NCBI GenBank assembly: GCA_002314795.1 | Contig: DCHI01000024.1 | Location: 1 to 51,537, forward strand | From: Bacteroidales bacterium UBA1756 | GTDB lineage: Bacteria; Bacteroidota; Bacteroidia; Bacteroidales; WCHB1-69 | Reading direction: 5' to 3' | Length of the DNA: 51,537 bases | Shown here: positions 34,718-43,432 of the stretch, piece after piece | How positions within the stretch are numbered: position 1 is the first letter of the stretch | How the letters are laid out: every line of letters starts with the position of its first letter | Notes under the pieces: generated by a model | The model's database searches: none | The model's input: only the letters and a program-made list of their open reading frames with translations | Told to the model about the DNA's origin: nothing | Position numbers and translations under genes: made by a program

Positions 34718-36214
34718 ATGAATAAGATTGCCAGAATTTCAAGTTTGATGCTGATTGCCGCCGTAGCACTTTTGTTCAGTTCCTGCAAAAAAGAGTACTC
34801 CAACACAACCGGATGGGAATACAACAATGCTGAAAATGGCGGATTTGAAGTATATCCGTTCGTTGAACAAGCAACCGGTCCCGGACTCGTTCTCATCGAA
34901 GGTGGTACTTTCGTTTTCGGCCGTATGGAACAGGATGTTATGTACGATTGGGACAACAATCCGCACCGCGTAACCATTTCTTCATTCTATATGGATGAAA
35001 CCGAAATCAGCAACCTCGACTATCGTGAATATCTTCACTGGCTGGAAAGAGTTTTTGTTCCTGCTGACTTAAAAACCGTTTATGACAATGCCTATCCGGA
35101 CGAAAATGTTTGGCGTGAAAAATTGTCATTCGCAGAAACCCAAGTTGAATATTATTTCAAATATCCTGCCTACAACCATTATCCAGTAGTTGGTGTTAGT
35201 TGGTTGCAAGCCACGAATTATGCTGCTTGGCGTACCGACCGCGTCAACGAACAGATTCTTGTAGATATGGGCTTCGTAGATTGGAACCCGGATCCGTCAC
35301 CAGAACTCTATTTCAGCACCGACGCATATCTTACTTACGAAACCTACGAAATGGAAACGGACAATCGTCTTCAAAACATTTCAACGGGTGACTATCGTAA
35401 CGTAAAGATGGAAGATGGTATCCTTTTGCCGAAGTATCGTCTCCCCACCGAAGCTGAATGGGAATATGCTGCTTACGCATTGATTGGCAATACGTTGAAT
35501 GAACGTATCCTGGAAAGAAAACTTTATCCGTGGAACGGTCACTACACCCGTACGGACGATAAACATTACTACGGTGATTTCGTTGCCAACACTCGCCGTG
35601 GCCGCGGTGACCTTATGGGTGTCGCCGGTTACCTTAACGATGCTTCCGATATACCAGCCCCCGTTAATTCATACTGGCCCAATGATTACGGCCTCTATAA
35701 TATGGGCGGCAACGTAGCTGAATGGGTTATGGATGTCTATAGACAAAAATCTCACGATGACGTATACGAGTTTAACCCGTTCCGTGGAAACTACTATCAA
35801 ACCAAAAAACTTCTGGAAGACGGTACGGTTGAAGATCGTGATAGCGTAGGTCAAATCCCAATGGTCCCCGTTTCTGATTTCAAGAATGACAGAAGAAGAA
35901 ATTATCGTCAAGCTGACAACATCAACTACCTTGATGGCGACTGGGCTTCTATGATTGATCCTGATGTTTGGAAGAATGGTTCAGAAGACGCAACTTCTAC
36001 GATGTATCCGAAAAAGACGGAAGGATTGTATGAATACTCATTGGTCGGTGACCACGCCAGAGTTTATAAAGGTGGTTCTTGGATTGACCCGCAATACTAC
36101 GCAGCTCCTGGACAAAGACGTTGGATGGAAGAAGACGAGTCCGCTAAAAACATTGGATTCCGTTGTGCAATGGCACGTTTGGGAACACCTTCAGGTGGCG
36201 GCGTCACAAGATAA
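34718..36214 (+). CDS. gldJ: T9SS/gliding lipoprotein GldJ (SUMF1-like)
   Basis: A 498-residue lipoprotein; the signal peptide ends with lipobox cysteine in LLFSSCKKE (about 23). The body is a formylglycine-generating-enzyme-like (SUMF1) fold. GPGLVLIEGGTFVFG, then SFYMDETEISNLDYREYLHWLERVF, then HYPVVGVSWLQATNYAAWR, match GldJ better than its paralogue GldK/PorK. In Flavobacterium gldJ adjoins porU and porV, as here. GldJ stabilises the T9SS. A terminator follows at 36242-36270. Confidence 0.85.
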   Translation: MNKIARISSLMLIAAVALLFSSCKKEYSNTTGWEYNNAENGGFEVYPFVEQATGPGLVLIEGGTFVFGRMEQDVMYDWDNNPHRVTISSFYMDETEISNLDYREYLHWLERVFVPADLKTVYDNAYPDENVWREKLSFAETQVEYYFKYPAYNHYPVVGVSWLQATNYAAWRTDRVNEQILVDMGFVDWNPDPSPELYFSTDAYLTYETYEMETDNRLQNISTGDYRNVKMEDGILLPKYRLPTEAEWEYAAYALIGNTLNERILERKLYPWNGHYTRTDDKHYYGDFVANTRRGRGDLMGVAGYLNDASDIPAPVNSYWPNDYGLYNMGGNVAEWVMDVYRQKSHDDVYEFNPFRGNYYQTKKLLEDGTVEDRDSVGQIPMVPVSDFKNDRRRNYRQADNINYLDGDWASMIDPDVWKNGSEDATSTMYPKKTEGLYEYSLVGDHARVYKGGSWIDPQYYAAPGQRRWMEEDESAKNIGFRCAMARLGTPSGGGVTR

Positions 36215-36241
36215 TGACCAACCTTTTTTCAACGACATAAC

Positions 36242-36270
36242 GGACGGAGTTTTTCTCCGTCCATTTTTTT
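36242..36270 (+). terminator. Rho-independent terminator after gldJ
   Basis: GGACGGAG and CTCCGTCC form an 8-bp stem around TTTTT, followed by a T7 run. Confidence 0.85.
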
Positions 36271-36286
36271 ATTTAAAGAAAACAAA

Positions 36287-37252
36287 ATGATTGTAATTAC
36301 TGGAGCAGCTGGTTTTATTGGAAGCTGTATGACTCAAAAACTAAATGAAATAGGACGCACAGACCTCGTCCTTGTTGATGACTTCACCAAAGAACAGAAA
36401 AAAAGAAACTGGATCAACAAAAAATATGCCGATAAGATTCAACGAGATGACTTTTTCGTTTGGGCGGAAAAGAACGCCCGTCACATCGATTTCGTCATCC
36501 ACTTGGGCGCACGCACGGACACTACCGAAATGGACTATTCCGTTTTTGAAAATCTCAACGTTTCGTACACCCAAAGAATCTGGGATTTTTGCAGCCGCCA
36601 CCAAATTTCGCTCCTTTATGCCTCATCGGCAGCAACATACGGGAACGGGGACAACGGATATGTGGACAATGAGAGTGAAATTCCACAATTGGAGCCACTC
36701 AATCCGTATGGTAAATCCAAAAACGAAATTGACAAATGGATTTTGAAACAGACCGCGACTCCTCCACAATGGGCGGGGTTCAAGTTTTTTAATGTATTTG
36801 GACCTAATGAATACCACAAAGGGAGAATGGCTTCTGTTATCTTTCACTCGTTCAATCAGATAAAAGAAACCGGCCGCGTCAAATTGTTCCGGTCACACCG
36901 TCCCGACTACAAGGACGGGGAGCAAATCCGCGACTTCGTCTATGTGAAAGATGTCGTCGACGTCTTGCATTGGTTCACCCAGAACAAAGCAGCCAACGGC
37001 ATATACAATCTTGGAACTGGCAAAGCACGCACCTTCTACGATCTGGCCGTTTCCACTTTCCGTGCCTTAGGGGAAATTCCCGTCATCGATTTCATTGACA
37101 TTCCCGCCGATATCAGAGATAAATACCAATATTACACGGAGGCAGATATTCAAAAATTACGTCACGCGAATTACAATAGTCCGTTCCACTCTCTTGAAGA
37201 TGGCGTAAAAGACTATGTATCAAACTACTTAAGCAACGATTCTATTTTTTAG
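36287..37252 (+). CDS. hldD: ADP-L-glycero-D-manno-heptose 6-epimerase
   Basis: A 321-residue short-chain dehydrogenase-like epimerase. GAAGFIGS (about 6-13) binds NADP, and ASSAATYG and YGKSK hold the catalytic Ser/Thr and Tyr-x-x-x-Lys. HRPDYKDGEQIRDFVYVKDVVDV is typical of HldD (RfaD/WaaD), which makes the heptose of the lipopolysaccharide inner core. It lies between the gldJ terminator and a poly-A/T hairpin. Confidence 0.93.
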   Translation: MIVITGAAGFIGSCMTQKLNEIGRTDLVLVDDFTKEQKKRNWINKKYADKIQRDDFFVWAEKNARHIDFVIHLGARTDTTEMDYSVFENLNVSYTQRIWDFCSRHQISLLYASSAATYGNGDNGYVDNESEIPQLEPLNPYGKSKNEIDKWILKQTATPPQWAGFKFFNVFGPNEYHKGRMASVIFHSFNQIKETGRVKLFRSHRPDYKDGEQIRDFVYVKDVVDVLHWFTQNKAANGIYNLGTGKARTFYDLAVSTFRALGEIPVIDFIDIPADIRDKYQYYTEADIQKLRHANYNSPFHSLEDGVKDYVSNYLSNDSIF

Positions 37253-37276
37253 AAAAAAAAAGTTTTTTTTCTAAAA
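37246..37276 (+). terminator. AT-rich hairpin after hldD
   Basis: TTTTTAGAAAAAAA and TTTTTTTCTAAAAA are complementary around a short centre. Its T-rich arm could end hldD transcription. Confidence 0.5.
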
Positions 37277-37304
37277 AGAGAGTAGTCATTTTGAGAAATA
37301 TTTA

Positions 37305-37312
37305 TACTTTTG
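37305..37312 (+). promoter_or_regulatory. -7 promoter box of recQ
   Basis: TACTTTTG matches TAnnTTTG. Transcription should start about 7 bases later, at the foot of the hairpin at 37318-37356. Confidence 0.6.
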
Positions 37313-37317
37313 TACTT

Positions 37318-37356
37318 GCAAAATGCGGAAGCGATGAAGTCCCTGCCGCATTTTGC
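37318..37356 (+). promoter_or_regulatory. 11-bp perfect hairpin in the recQ leader
   Basis: GCAAAATGCGG at 37318-37328 and CCGCATTTTGC at 37346-37356 pair fully around a 17-base loop. No T-run follows. It lies at the predicted 5' end of the recQ transcript, about 60 bases before the ATG. It could protect the RNA or bind a regulator. It matches no riboswitch I know. Confidence 0.6.
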
Positions 37357-37418
37357 GTTTAAGAACTTCAATTCACATAAAGATTTCAAATCGGTCATTA
37401 TAAATAATTGAGAAAACT

Positions 37419-39614
37419 ATGCAAAAGTTCACTGAGAAAGAGATAACGAAGATGCTGAAAAAATTCTTCGGATTCACTCAATTCAAAGGGAATCAATTAC
37501 AAATCATTCAAGCACTTTTGGAAGGCAAAGACTGCTTCGTCATTATGCCAACCGGCGGCGGAAAATCGTTGTGCTACCAGCTTCCCGCACTGATGTGCGA
37601 AGGAACGGCCATCATCATCTCCCCACTGATTGCCTTGATGAAAAACCAAGTGGATGCACTAAGAACCTATAGTACGGAAGAAGGTGTCGCTCATTTCCTC
37701 AATTCCTCCCTCTCCAAAGCGGAAATCAATACGGTTAAAGAGGATTTGTTGAAAGGGAAGACAAAGCTTCTGTATGTTGCCCCGGAATCATTGACGAAAG
37801 AAGAGAACGTCGAATTTTTCCAAACCATCAATATTTCGTTTTACGCCATCGACGAAGCACATTGCATTTCTGAGTGGGGGCACGATTTCCGACCGGAATA
37901 CCGAAGAATCCGTTCCATCATCAAAGCCATCGGCAAGCAAGTCCCCGTTATTGCCTTGACAGCAACTGCCACGCCGAAAGTCAGCGCCGACATTCAAAAG
38001 AATTTGGGAATGGACAAGGCGGAAACCTTCATTTCTTCTTTCAATCGTTCCAACCTCTACTACGAAATTCGCGAAAAGACAAAAGATATTGACAAAGAAA
38101 TTGTCAAATTCATCAAAAACAATCCCGGGAAATCCGGCATCGTCTATTGTCTTAGCCGGAAAAAAGTTGAGGAATTTGCCAGTTTCCTTCAGGCCAACAA
38201 GATTCGCGCACTCCCCTATCACGCCGGACTTGATTCCAAAACGCGCGTAGAAAATCAGGATGCCTTCCTGATGGAAAAAGCGGATGTCATCGTTGCCACC
38301 ATTGCTTTCGGTATGGGAATTGACAAGCCCGACGTCCGATTCGTCATCCATTATGATATGCCCAAAAGTTTGGAAGGTTACTACCAGGAAACCGGACGTG
38401 CCGGACGTGACGACGGTGAAGGAATGTGCATCGCTTTCTACGATTACAAAGACCTCAACAAATTGGAGAAATTCTCCACAAAAAAGCCGGTAGCGGAACA
38501 GGAAATCGTAAAACAGTTATTGGCGGAAACTGCTTCGTATGCCGAAAGCACTTCCTGCCGTAGGAAACACTTGCTGCACTACTTTGGAGAAAGTTATCCG
38601 TCAGACAACTGCGGAAACTGCGACAACTGTCTGCACCCGAAACCAAAGATGGACGCACAGGATCAAATCCAACTGATATTGGAAATCATCCAAACCATCA
38701 AGCAACAGTTCAAGGAGGACCACATCATTGACATCATAATGGGTGAAAAAACCACCACCATCACCAAGTTCAAGCACAATCAGTTGAAACAATTTGGAGA
38801 AGGTCAGGACTACGATGCCAAATTCTGGTCAAACGTCATCCGATTGGCTATCTTTGAAGGGCTCATCTACAAAGAGATTGAGACATACGGAATGCTAAAA
38901 ATCACCCCGAAGGGAGAAAAGTATATGACCAACCCTTACAGTATTATGGTGGTCAAGCCGAAAAACGATGAAGATGAAGAGGACTCCGACGACGTATTCA
39001 TCGCCAAGGGTGATGCGATGGACGACAATCCGTTATACTTGATGCTCAAAGATTTACGGAAAGAGATTTCACAGAAGGAGAATCTTCCCACCTACGTCAT
39101 CTTCCAGGATGTCTCTTTGGAAGATATGTGCATCCAATATCCGACCACGATGGACGAAATGTCCCACATTAGTGGAGTCGGACCCGGAAAAGCACAAAAG
39201 TATGGGAAACCTTTCATCGAAGTCATCAAACAGTACGTTGAAGAAAACGAAATCATCCGGCCACAAGACTTCATTGTCAAATCGCCGACCAACCTATCTG
39301 ACATCAACGTCTATATCATCCAAAACATAGACCGAATGATTGGTTTTGAAGACATTGCGGTAGGAAAGAATCTTGATATGGACGAACTCCTCACCCAGAT
39401 AGAAAGTATCGTTTCTTCTGGAATGAAACTGAACATTGACTATTACATTGAAGAAAACATCGACCCCGACCATCAGGACGAAATTTTGGACTACTTTGCC
39501 AACGCCGAATCCGACTCGGTAGATGACGCTATGGATGAACTCGGAGAGGATGAATATACGATGGAAGAAATCCGTATTATGCGTATCAAATATCTCTCTG
39601 ACATAGGGAATTAA
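37419..39614 (+). CDS. recQ: ATP-dependent DNA helicase RecQ
   Basis: A 731-residue superfamily 2 helicase acting 3' to 5' in recombination and fork repair. MPTGGGKSLCYQ is Walker A (about 44-55), IDEAHCISEWGHDFRPEYR is the DEAH and aromatic loop (about 144), and CRRKHLLHYFGE with CGNCDNC (about 380-405) is the zinc site. An HRDC domain starts near 535. The C-terminus carries an acidic extension beyond the E. coli length. It is followed by a 20-bp-stem terminator. Confidence 0.97.
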   Translation: MQKFTEKEITKMLKKFFGFTQFKGNQLQIIQALLEGKDCFVIMPTGGGKSLCYQLPALMCEGTAIIISPLIALMKNQVDALRTYSTEEGVAHFLNSSLSKAEINTVKEDLLKGKTKLLYVAPESLTKEENVEFFQTINISFYAIDEAHCISEWGHDFRPEYRRIRSIIKAIGKQVPVIALTATATPKVSADIQKNLGMDKAETFISSFNRSNLYYEIREKTKDIDKEIVKFIKNNPGKSGIVYCLSRKKVEEFASFLQANKIRALPYHAGLDSKTRVENQDAFLMEKADVIVATIAFGMGIDKPDVRFVIHYDMPKSLEGYYQETGRAGRDDGEGMCIAFYDYKDLNKLEKFSTKKPVAEQEIVKQLLAETASYAESTSCRRKHLLHYFGESYPSDNCGNCDNCLHPKPKMDAQDQIQLILEIIQTIKQQFKEDHIIDIIMGEKTTTITKFKHNQLKQFGEGQDYDAKFWSNVIRLAIFEGLIYKEIETYGMLKITPKGEKYMTNPYSIMVVKPKNDEDEEDSDDVFIAKGDAMDDNPLYLMLKDLRKEISQKENLPTYVIFQDVSLEDMCIQYPTTMDEMSHISGVGPGKAQKYGKPFIEVIKQYVEENEIIRPQDFIVKSPTNLSDINVYIIQNIDRMIGFEDIAVGKNLDMDELLTQIESIVSSGMKLNIDYYIEENIDPDHQDEILDYFANAESDSVDDAMDELGEDEYTMEEIRIMRIKYLSDIGN

Positions 39615-39633
39615 GCAACATTTTTCTTTCATA

Positions 39634-39684
39634 AAAAAACTTACAATTTCTTGATTTTTCCACAAGAAATTGTAAGTTTTTTTT
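39634..39684 (+). terminator. 20-bp stem terminator between recQ and gyrB
   Basis: AAAAAACTTACAATTTCTTG at 39634-39653 and its perfect complement at 39663-39682 enclose a 9-base loop and end in a T-run. Confidence 0.9.
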
Positions 39685-39686
39685 CG

Positions 39687-39694
39687 TATATTTG
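39687..39694 (+). promoter_or_regulatory. -7 promoter box of gyrB
   Basis: TATATTTG matches TAnnTTTG, 32 bases before the ATG at 39727 and just after the recQ terminator. Confidence 0.6.
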
Positions 39695-39726
39695 CAATGT
39701 TTTATTGATAAATTATCATACTGATT

Positions 39727-41703
39727 ATGAGCGAATTAGAAGAAAGAAAATTACAAGTGGAAGAGTACAATGCGGACAACATCCAAGTACTTGAAGGATT
39801 AGAGGCAGTAAGAAAACGTCCAGCTATGTACATCGGCGACATCGGCGAGCGCGGATTGCACCACCTCGTATATGAAGTCGTGGACAATTCCATTGACGAA
39901 GCACTTGCCGGACACTGCAACAGCATTGAAGTCACCATATATGAAAACAACTCCATATCCGTTTTAGACAATGGTCGAGGCATTCCTACCGATATGCACG
40001 AGAAGGAACACCGCTCCGCATTGGAAGTTGTTCTCACCGTTCTTCACGCCGGTGGAAAATTCAACAAGGATTCGTACAAGGTTTCCGGCGGTCTGCACGG
40101 TGTCGGTGTCTCCTGCGTGAACGCACTCTCCAAACACCTCCAAGCCGACGTTTACAGAAACGGCATCCATTACGTTCAGGAATACGCTTTCGGCAAACCG
40201 CTCTACTCCGTCAAGGAGGTTGAAAAAACCGACTACCGCGGCACCAAAATCACTTTCACTCCGGACGACACGATTTTCAACGTTTCAGAATACAAGTACG
40301 ACATCCTCGCCGGCCGTCTGAAAGAATTGGCATTCCTCAATAAAAAAATCAAAATCAAACTCACAGACAGACGCGAAGTAGAAGACAACGGTGAATTCAG
40401 AAGCGAAACTTTCTATTCAGAAGAAGGTTTGAAAGACTTCATCAAATTCCTTGACAGCGGCCGCACCAAAATTATGGAAACGCCCATCTACATTGAAACG
40501 GAAAAAACAGGCGTCCCCATTGAAGCAGTTATGCAATACAACGACGGCTGGACGGAAAACATCCACTCCTACGTCAACAACATCAATACCATCGAAGGTG
40601 GTACTCACCTTACCGGCTTCCGTCGCGCACTGACGAACACGTTAAAGAAGTACGCTGGCGCCAACAAAATGCTGGACAAATTAGAGAAAGACAAAATTGA
40701 AATATCCGGTGAAGATTTCCGTCAGGGGTTAACCGCCATCATTTCCGTCAAAGTTGCCGAACCGCAATTTGAAGGTCAGACCAAAACCAAATTGGGCAAT
40801 AGCGAAATTGAAGGAGTTGTCAGTCAGGCGGTTAGTGATATGTTGGAAAACTACCTTGAGGAACATCCCCGCGATGCCAAGGAAATCGTAGCCAAGGTGG
40901 TTTTGGCTGCTACCGCCCGTCACGCCGCCCGCAAAGCGCGTGAAAACGTACAGCGCAAATCCGCATTCAGCGGCGGCGGTCTGCCTGGAAAATTGTCAGA
41001 CTGTTCCTCCAAAGTGGCTGAAGATTGCGAACTTTACCTCGTCGAGGGTGACTCTGCTGGCGGCACGGCCAAACAAGGTCGTGACAGCCATTTCCAAGCT
41101 ATCCTTCCGCTTAGAGGTAAGATTTTGAATGTGGAAAAAGCTCCCGAACACCGCGTTCTCGACAGCGAAGAAATCAAGAACATCTATACGGCACTCGGCG
41201 TTACCGTCGGGACGGCGGAAGACAGCCACGCCTTGAACTTGGAAAAGCTTCGTTATCACAAGGTTATCATTATGACCGATGCCGATGTGGACGGAAGCCA
41301 CATTGCCACTTTGATTCTCACCTTCTTCTTCCGCCATATGCGTTCCCTTATTGAAAACGGGCACGTCTATATTGCGACTCCGCCCCTTTACCTCGTAAAG
41401 AAGGGTTCCCAAGAACGCTACGCTTGGACCGACGAGGAAAGAGACGCCATTTCCGCCGAATACACCAACAACGGCGCTAATGAAAGCGGCCTTCACATTC
41501 AACGTTACAAAGGTTTGGGTGAAATGAACGACGACCAATTGTGGGCCACAACAATGGACCCGGCTCGCCGTACCCTCCGCCAAGTCACCATCGAAAACGC
41601 AATGGAAGCCGACTACATCTTCTCTATGCTGATGGGCGACGAAGTTCCACCAAGACGCGAATTTATCGAAAAGAACGCACGTTACGCCAATATTGACATC
41701 TAA
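39727..41703 (+). CDS. gyrB: DNA gyrase subunit B
   Basis: A 658-residue GyrB. The GHKL ATPase has the N-box VDNSIDEALAGHC (about 51-63) and GGLHGVG (about 120). The Toprim domain has YLVEGDSAGGTAKQGRD (about 437) and TDADVDGSHIATL. The C-terminal QRYKGLGEMN and DPARRTLRQV are standard. Gyrase introduces negative supercoils with GyrA, which is not in the window. GyrB rather than ParE is favoured by the sequence and length. The ABC ATPase gene starts 10 bases after its stop. Confidence 0.96.
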   Translation: MSELEERKLQVEEYNADNIQVLEGLEAVRKRPAMYIGDIGERGLHHLVYEVVDNSIDEALAGHCNSIEVTIYENNSISVLDNGRGIPTDMHEKEHRSALEVVLTVLHAGGKFNKDSYKVSGGLHGVGVSCVNALSKHLQADVYRNGIHYVQEYAFGKPLYSVKEVEKTDYRGTKITFTPDDTIFNVSEYKYDILAGRLKELAFLNKKIKIKLTDRREVEDNGEFRSETFYSEEGLKDFIKFLDSGRTKIMETPIYIETEKTGVPIEAVMQYNDGWTENIHSYVNNINTIEGGTHLTGFRRALTNTLKKYAGANKMLDKLEKDKIEISGEDFRQGLTAIISVKVAEPQFEGQTKTKLGNSEIEGVVSQAVSDMLENYLEEHPRDAKEIVAKVVLAATARHAARKARENVQRKSAFSGGGLPGKLSDCSSKVAEDCELYLVEGDSAGGTAKQGRDSHFQAILPLRGKILNVEKAPEHRVLDSEEIKNIYTALGVTVGTAEDSHALNLEKLRYHKVIIMTDADVDGSHIATLILTFFFRHMRSLIENGHVYIATPPLYLVKKGSQERYAWTDEERDAISAEYTNNGANESGLHIQRYKGLGEMNDDQLWATTMDPARRTLRQVTIENAMEADYIFSMLMGDEVPPRREFIEKNARYANIDI

Positions 41704-41713
41704 GCCGCCGATT

Positions 41714-42496
41714 ATGGAAGACGAAAAGATTCTGCAAACCGAAGAAGAAGTCACCGAACAAGAACCGACATCTTCAGGACCGTCCGCACCGGAAAATCTG
41801 GTAGGAAATTCTGCCGAAAACACGGAAGATATTATCATTTCTTTGAAAAACATTGACATTTTTCAGAAAAAAATGCTGATTCTCTCCAAGGTAAATCTTA
41901 CCGTTAAAAAAGGTGAATTTGTCTATCTGATTGGCAAAACCGGGAGCGGAAAATCTTCCATCCTCAAAGTGCTTTTTGCTGACGTTCCCGCCAAAGGAGA
42001 AGAAGCAACGTGCGTCGGCTACGACTTAAAAACAATTAAAACGAAGCAGATTCCCTATCTCCGTCGCAAGTTAGGTATCGTTTTTCAAGATTATCAACTA
42101 CTTAATAATAAATCAGTTGCAGATAATCTTTCTTTTGCGATGAAAGCGACGGGGTGGAAAGACCGTGCCGAAATGGACGCCCGTGTGGAAGAGGTACTCA
42201 AACTCGTCCATCTGGAAACGAAAGGGCACAAGTTTCCTTACGAACTTTCTGGGGGAGAACAGCAACGTGTCTGCATTGCACGCGCCCTCATCAACAAACC
42301 GGAAGTCATCCTCGCAGACGAACCCACCGGAAGTTTGGATCCTATCACCGCGGAAGAGATTTTTAAAATTATGCACGACATCAACCAAACCGGAAAAACC
42401 GTCCTGATGGCTACGCATAATTTTACTATGATTAACAAATTTTCATCCCGTTTCATCTGCATTGAAGACGGAAAAATCATTGACTCGCTCGTATAA
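41714..42496 (+). CDS. FtsE-like ABC transporter ATPase
   Basis: A 260-residue ABC ATPase. GKTGSGKSS is Walker A, LSGGEQQRVCIARAL the signature and EVILADEPTGSLDP Walker B, followed by ATHNFTMI. It matches the FtsE/LolD group, and FtsE is the best fit. An acidic 30-residue N-terminal extension precedes the ATPase. The upstream start at 41693 overlaps gyrB, so the ATG at 41714 is chosen. No FtsX gene is adjacent; the next gene is a glycosyltransferase overlapping by one base. Confidence 0.85.
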   Translation: MEDEKILQTEEEVTEQEPTSSGPSAPENLVGNSAENTEDIIISLKNIDIFQKKMLILSKVNLTVKKGEFVYLIGKTGSGKSSILKVLFADVPAKGEEATCVGYDLKTIKTKQIPYLRRKLGIVFQDYQLLNNKSVADNLSFAMKATGWKDRAEMDARVEEVLKLVHLETKGHKFPYELSGGEQQRVCIARALINKPEVILADEPTGSLDPITAEEIFKIMHDINQTGKTVLMATHNFTMINKFSSRFICIEDGKIIDSLV

Positions 42497-43410
42497 TGCT
42501 CTCCATCTGCATAGGAATTTACAATTGCGATGTAAACCAGTTGGTGAAGGACCTTTGTAAGCAAGCCGACAAATTGGGAATTGAATACGAAATCATCCTT
42601 TTGGACGACGCATCAAAGCACGACTATTTGATGAAAAATGCCAAATTGGATTTTACTCCGAACGTCACCTATTTGCAAAATTACCAGAATGCTGGACGCT
42701 CGGTGATTCGTAACATCTTGGCCTCCAAAGCAAAATATCCGTACCTCCTTTTTATGGACTGCGATACGAAAGTCACGCACAACGACTATTTGAAAAAATA
42801 CGTCGAGGCGATTCCGTCCGCCCGCGTCATTTCCGGCGGCTACGAATACAAAGAGAAAAAGCCGAAAAAAAATTACGTGCTTCGCTGGGCTTACGGCCGA
42901 CGACGGGAAATGGTTCCGGCAGAAATCCGCAACCAAAATCCTAACTTTGCTTTTTCCACCTTCAATTTTGTCATTGAAAAAGAGATTTTTAATACAATAG
43001 AATTTGACGAAACGCTGCAAGGTTACGGACACGAAGACACCCTTTTTGGACTGGAACTGTTGGAACACGGAATCACCGTCAAACATATTGACAACCCGCT
43101 CCGCCACGACGTCGCCGCGACAACGGACAAATTCCTCAAACAAACCGAAAACGCCATTGACAACCTGTTCGTCATATATGAAAAAGTAGCCGACAAGCAG
43201 AATTTCATTCAAAGCATCAAACTGCTAAAGACATTCAAGAAATTACAAGACAGAAGAATGGTTCGCACCTATCTGCGTTTCTATTCTATTTTCAAATCTA
43301 TTATCCTCAGAAATCTCAGATCCAATTCTCCAAAAATGAGATATTTTGACTTATACAAGTTAAATTATATCTGCGAAAAACATAAAGATTGGCAAAAAGT
43401 TCAACCCTAA
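42496..43410 (+). CDS. Glycosyltransferase family 2
   Basis: A 304-residue GT-A fold enzyme. MLSICIGIYNCDVNQLVKDL starts the nucleotide-sugar domain; ILLDDAS (about 34-40) and FMDCDTKVT (about 88-96) supply the acidic and D-x-D-like metal residues. GYGHEDTLFGLELLEHG is a family acceptor motif. It probably adds a sugar to a surface polysaccharide. The acceptor is unknown. The start overlaps the ABC ATPase stop (TAATG). Confidence 0.88.
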   Translation: MLSICIGIYNCDVNQLVKDLCKQADKLGIEYEIILLDDASKHDYLMKNAKLDFTPNVTYLQNYQNAGRSVIRNILASKAKYPYLLFMDCDTKVTHNDYLKKYVEAIPSARVISGGYEYKEKKPKKNYVLRWAYGRRREMVPAEIRNQNPNFAFSTFNFVIEKEIFNTIEFDETLQGYGHEDTLFGLELLEHGITVKHIDNPLRHDVAATTDKFLKQTENAIDNLFVIYEKVADKQNFIQSIKLLKTFKKLQDRRMVRTYLRFYSIFKSIILRNLRSNSPKMRYFDLYKLNYICEKHKDWQKVQP

Positions 43411-43432
43411 TTAACCATAAAAAAAGAACGCT

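Noticed and set aside
34718..36214. Naming the SUMF1-like lipoprotein PorK/GldK
   Set aside because: The motif sequence SFYMDETEISNLDYREYLHWLERVF and the neighbourhood with porU and porV fit GldJ better, and porL, porM and porN do not follow.
40996..41859. A 287-codon open frame on the strand opposite gyrB and the start of the ABC ATPase gene
   Set aside because: It lies wholly against strongly conserved genes, has no recognisable domain, and its composition follows the reverse of gyrB codons. It is an antisense shadow.
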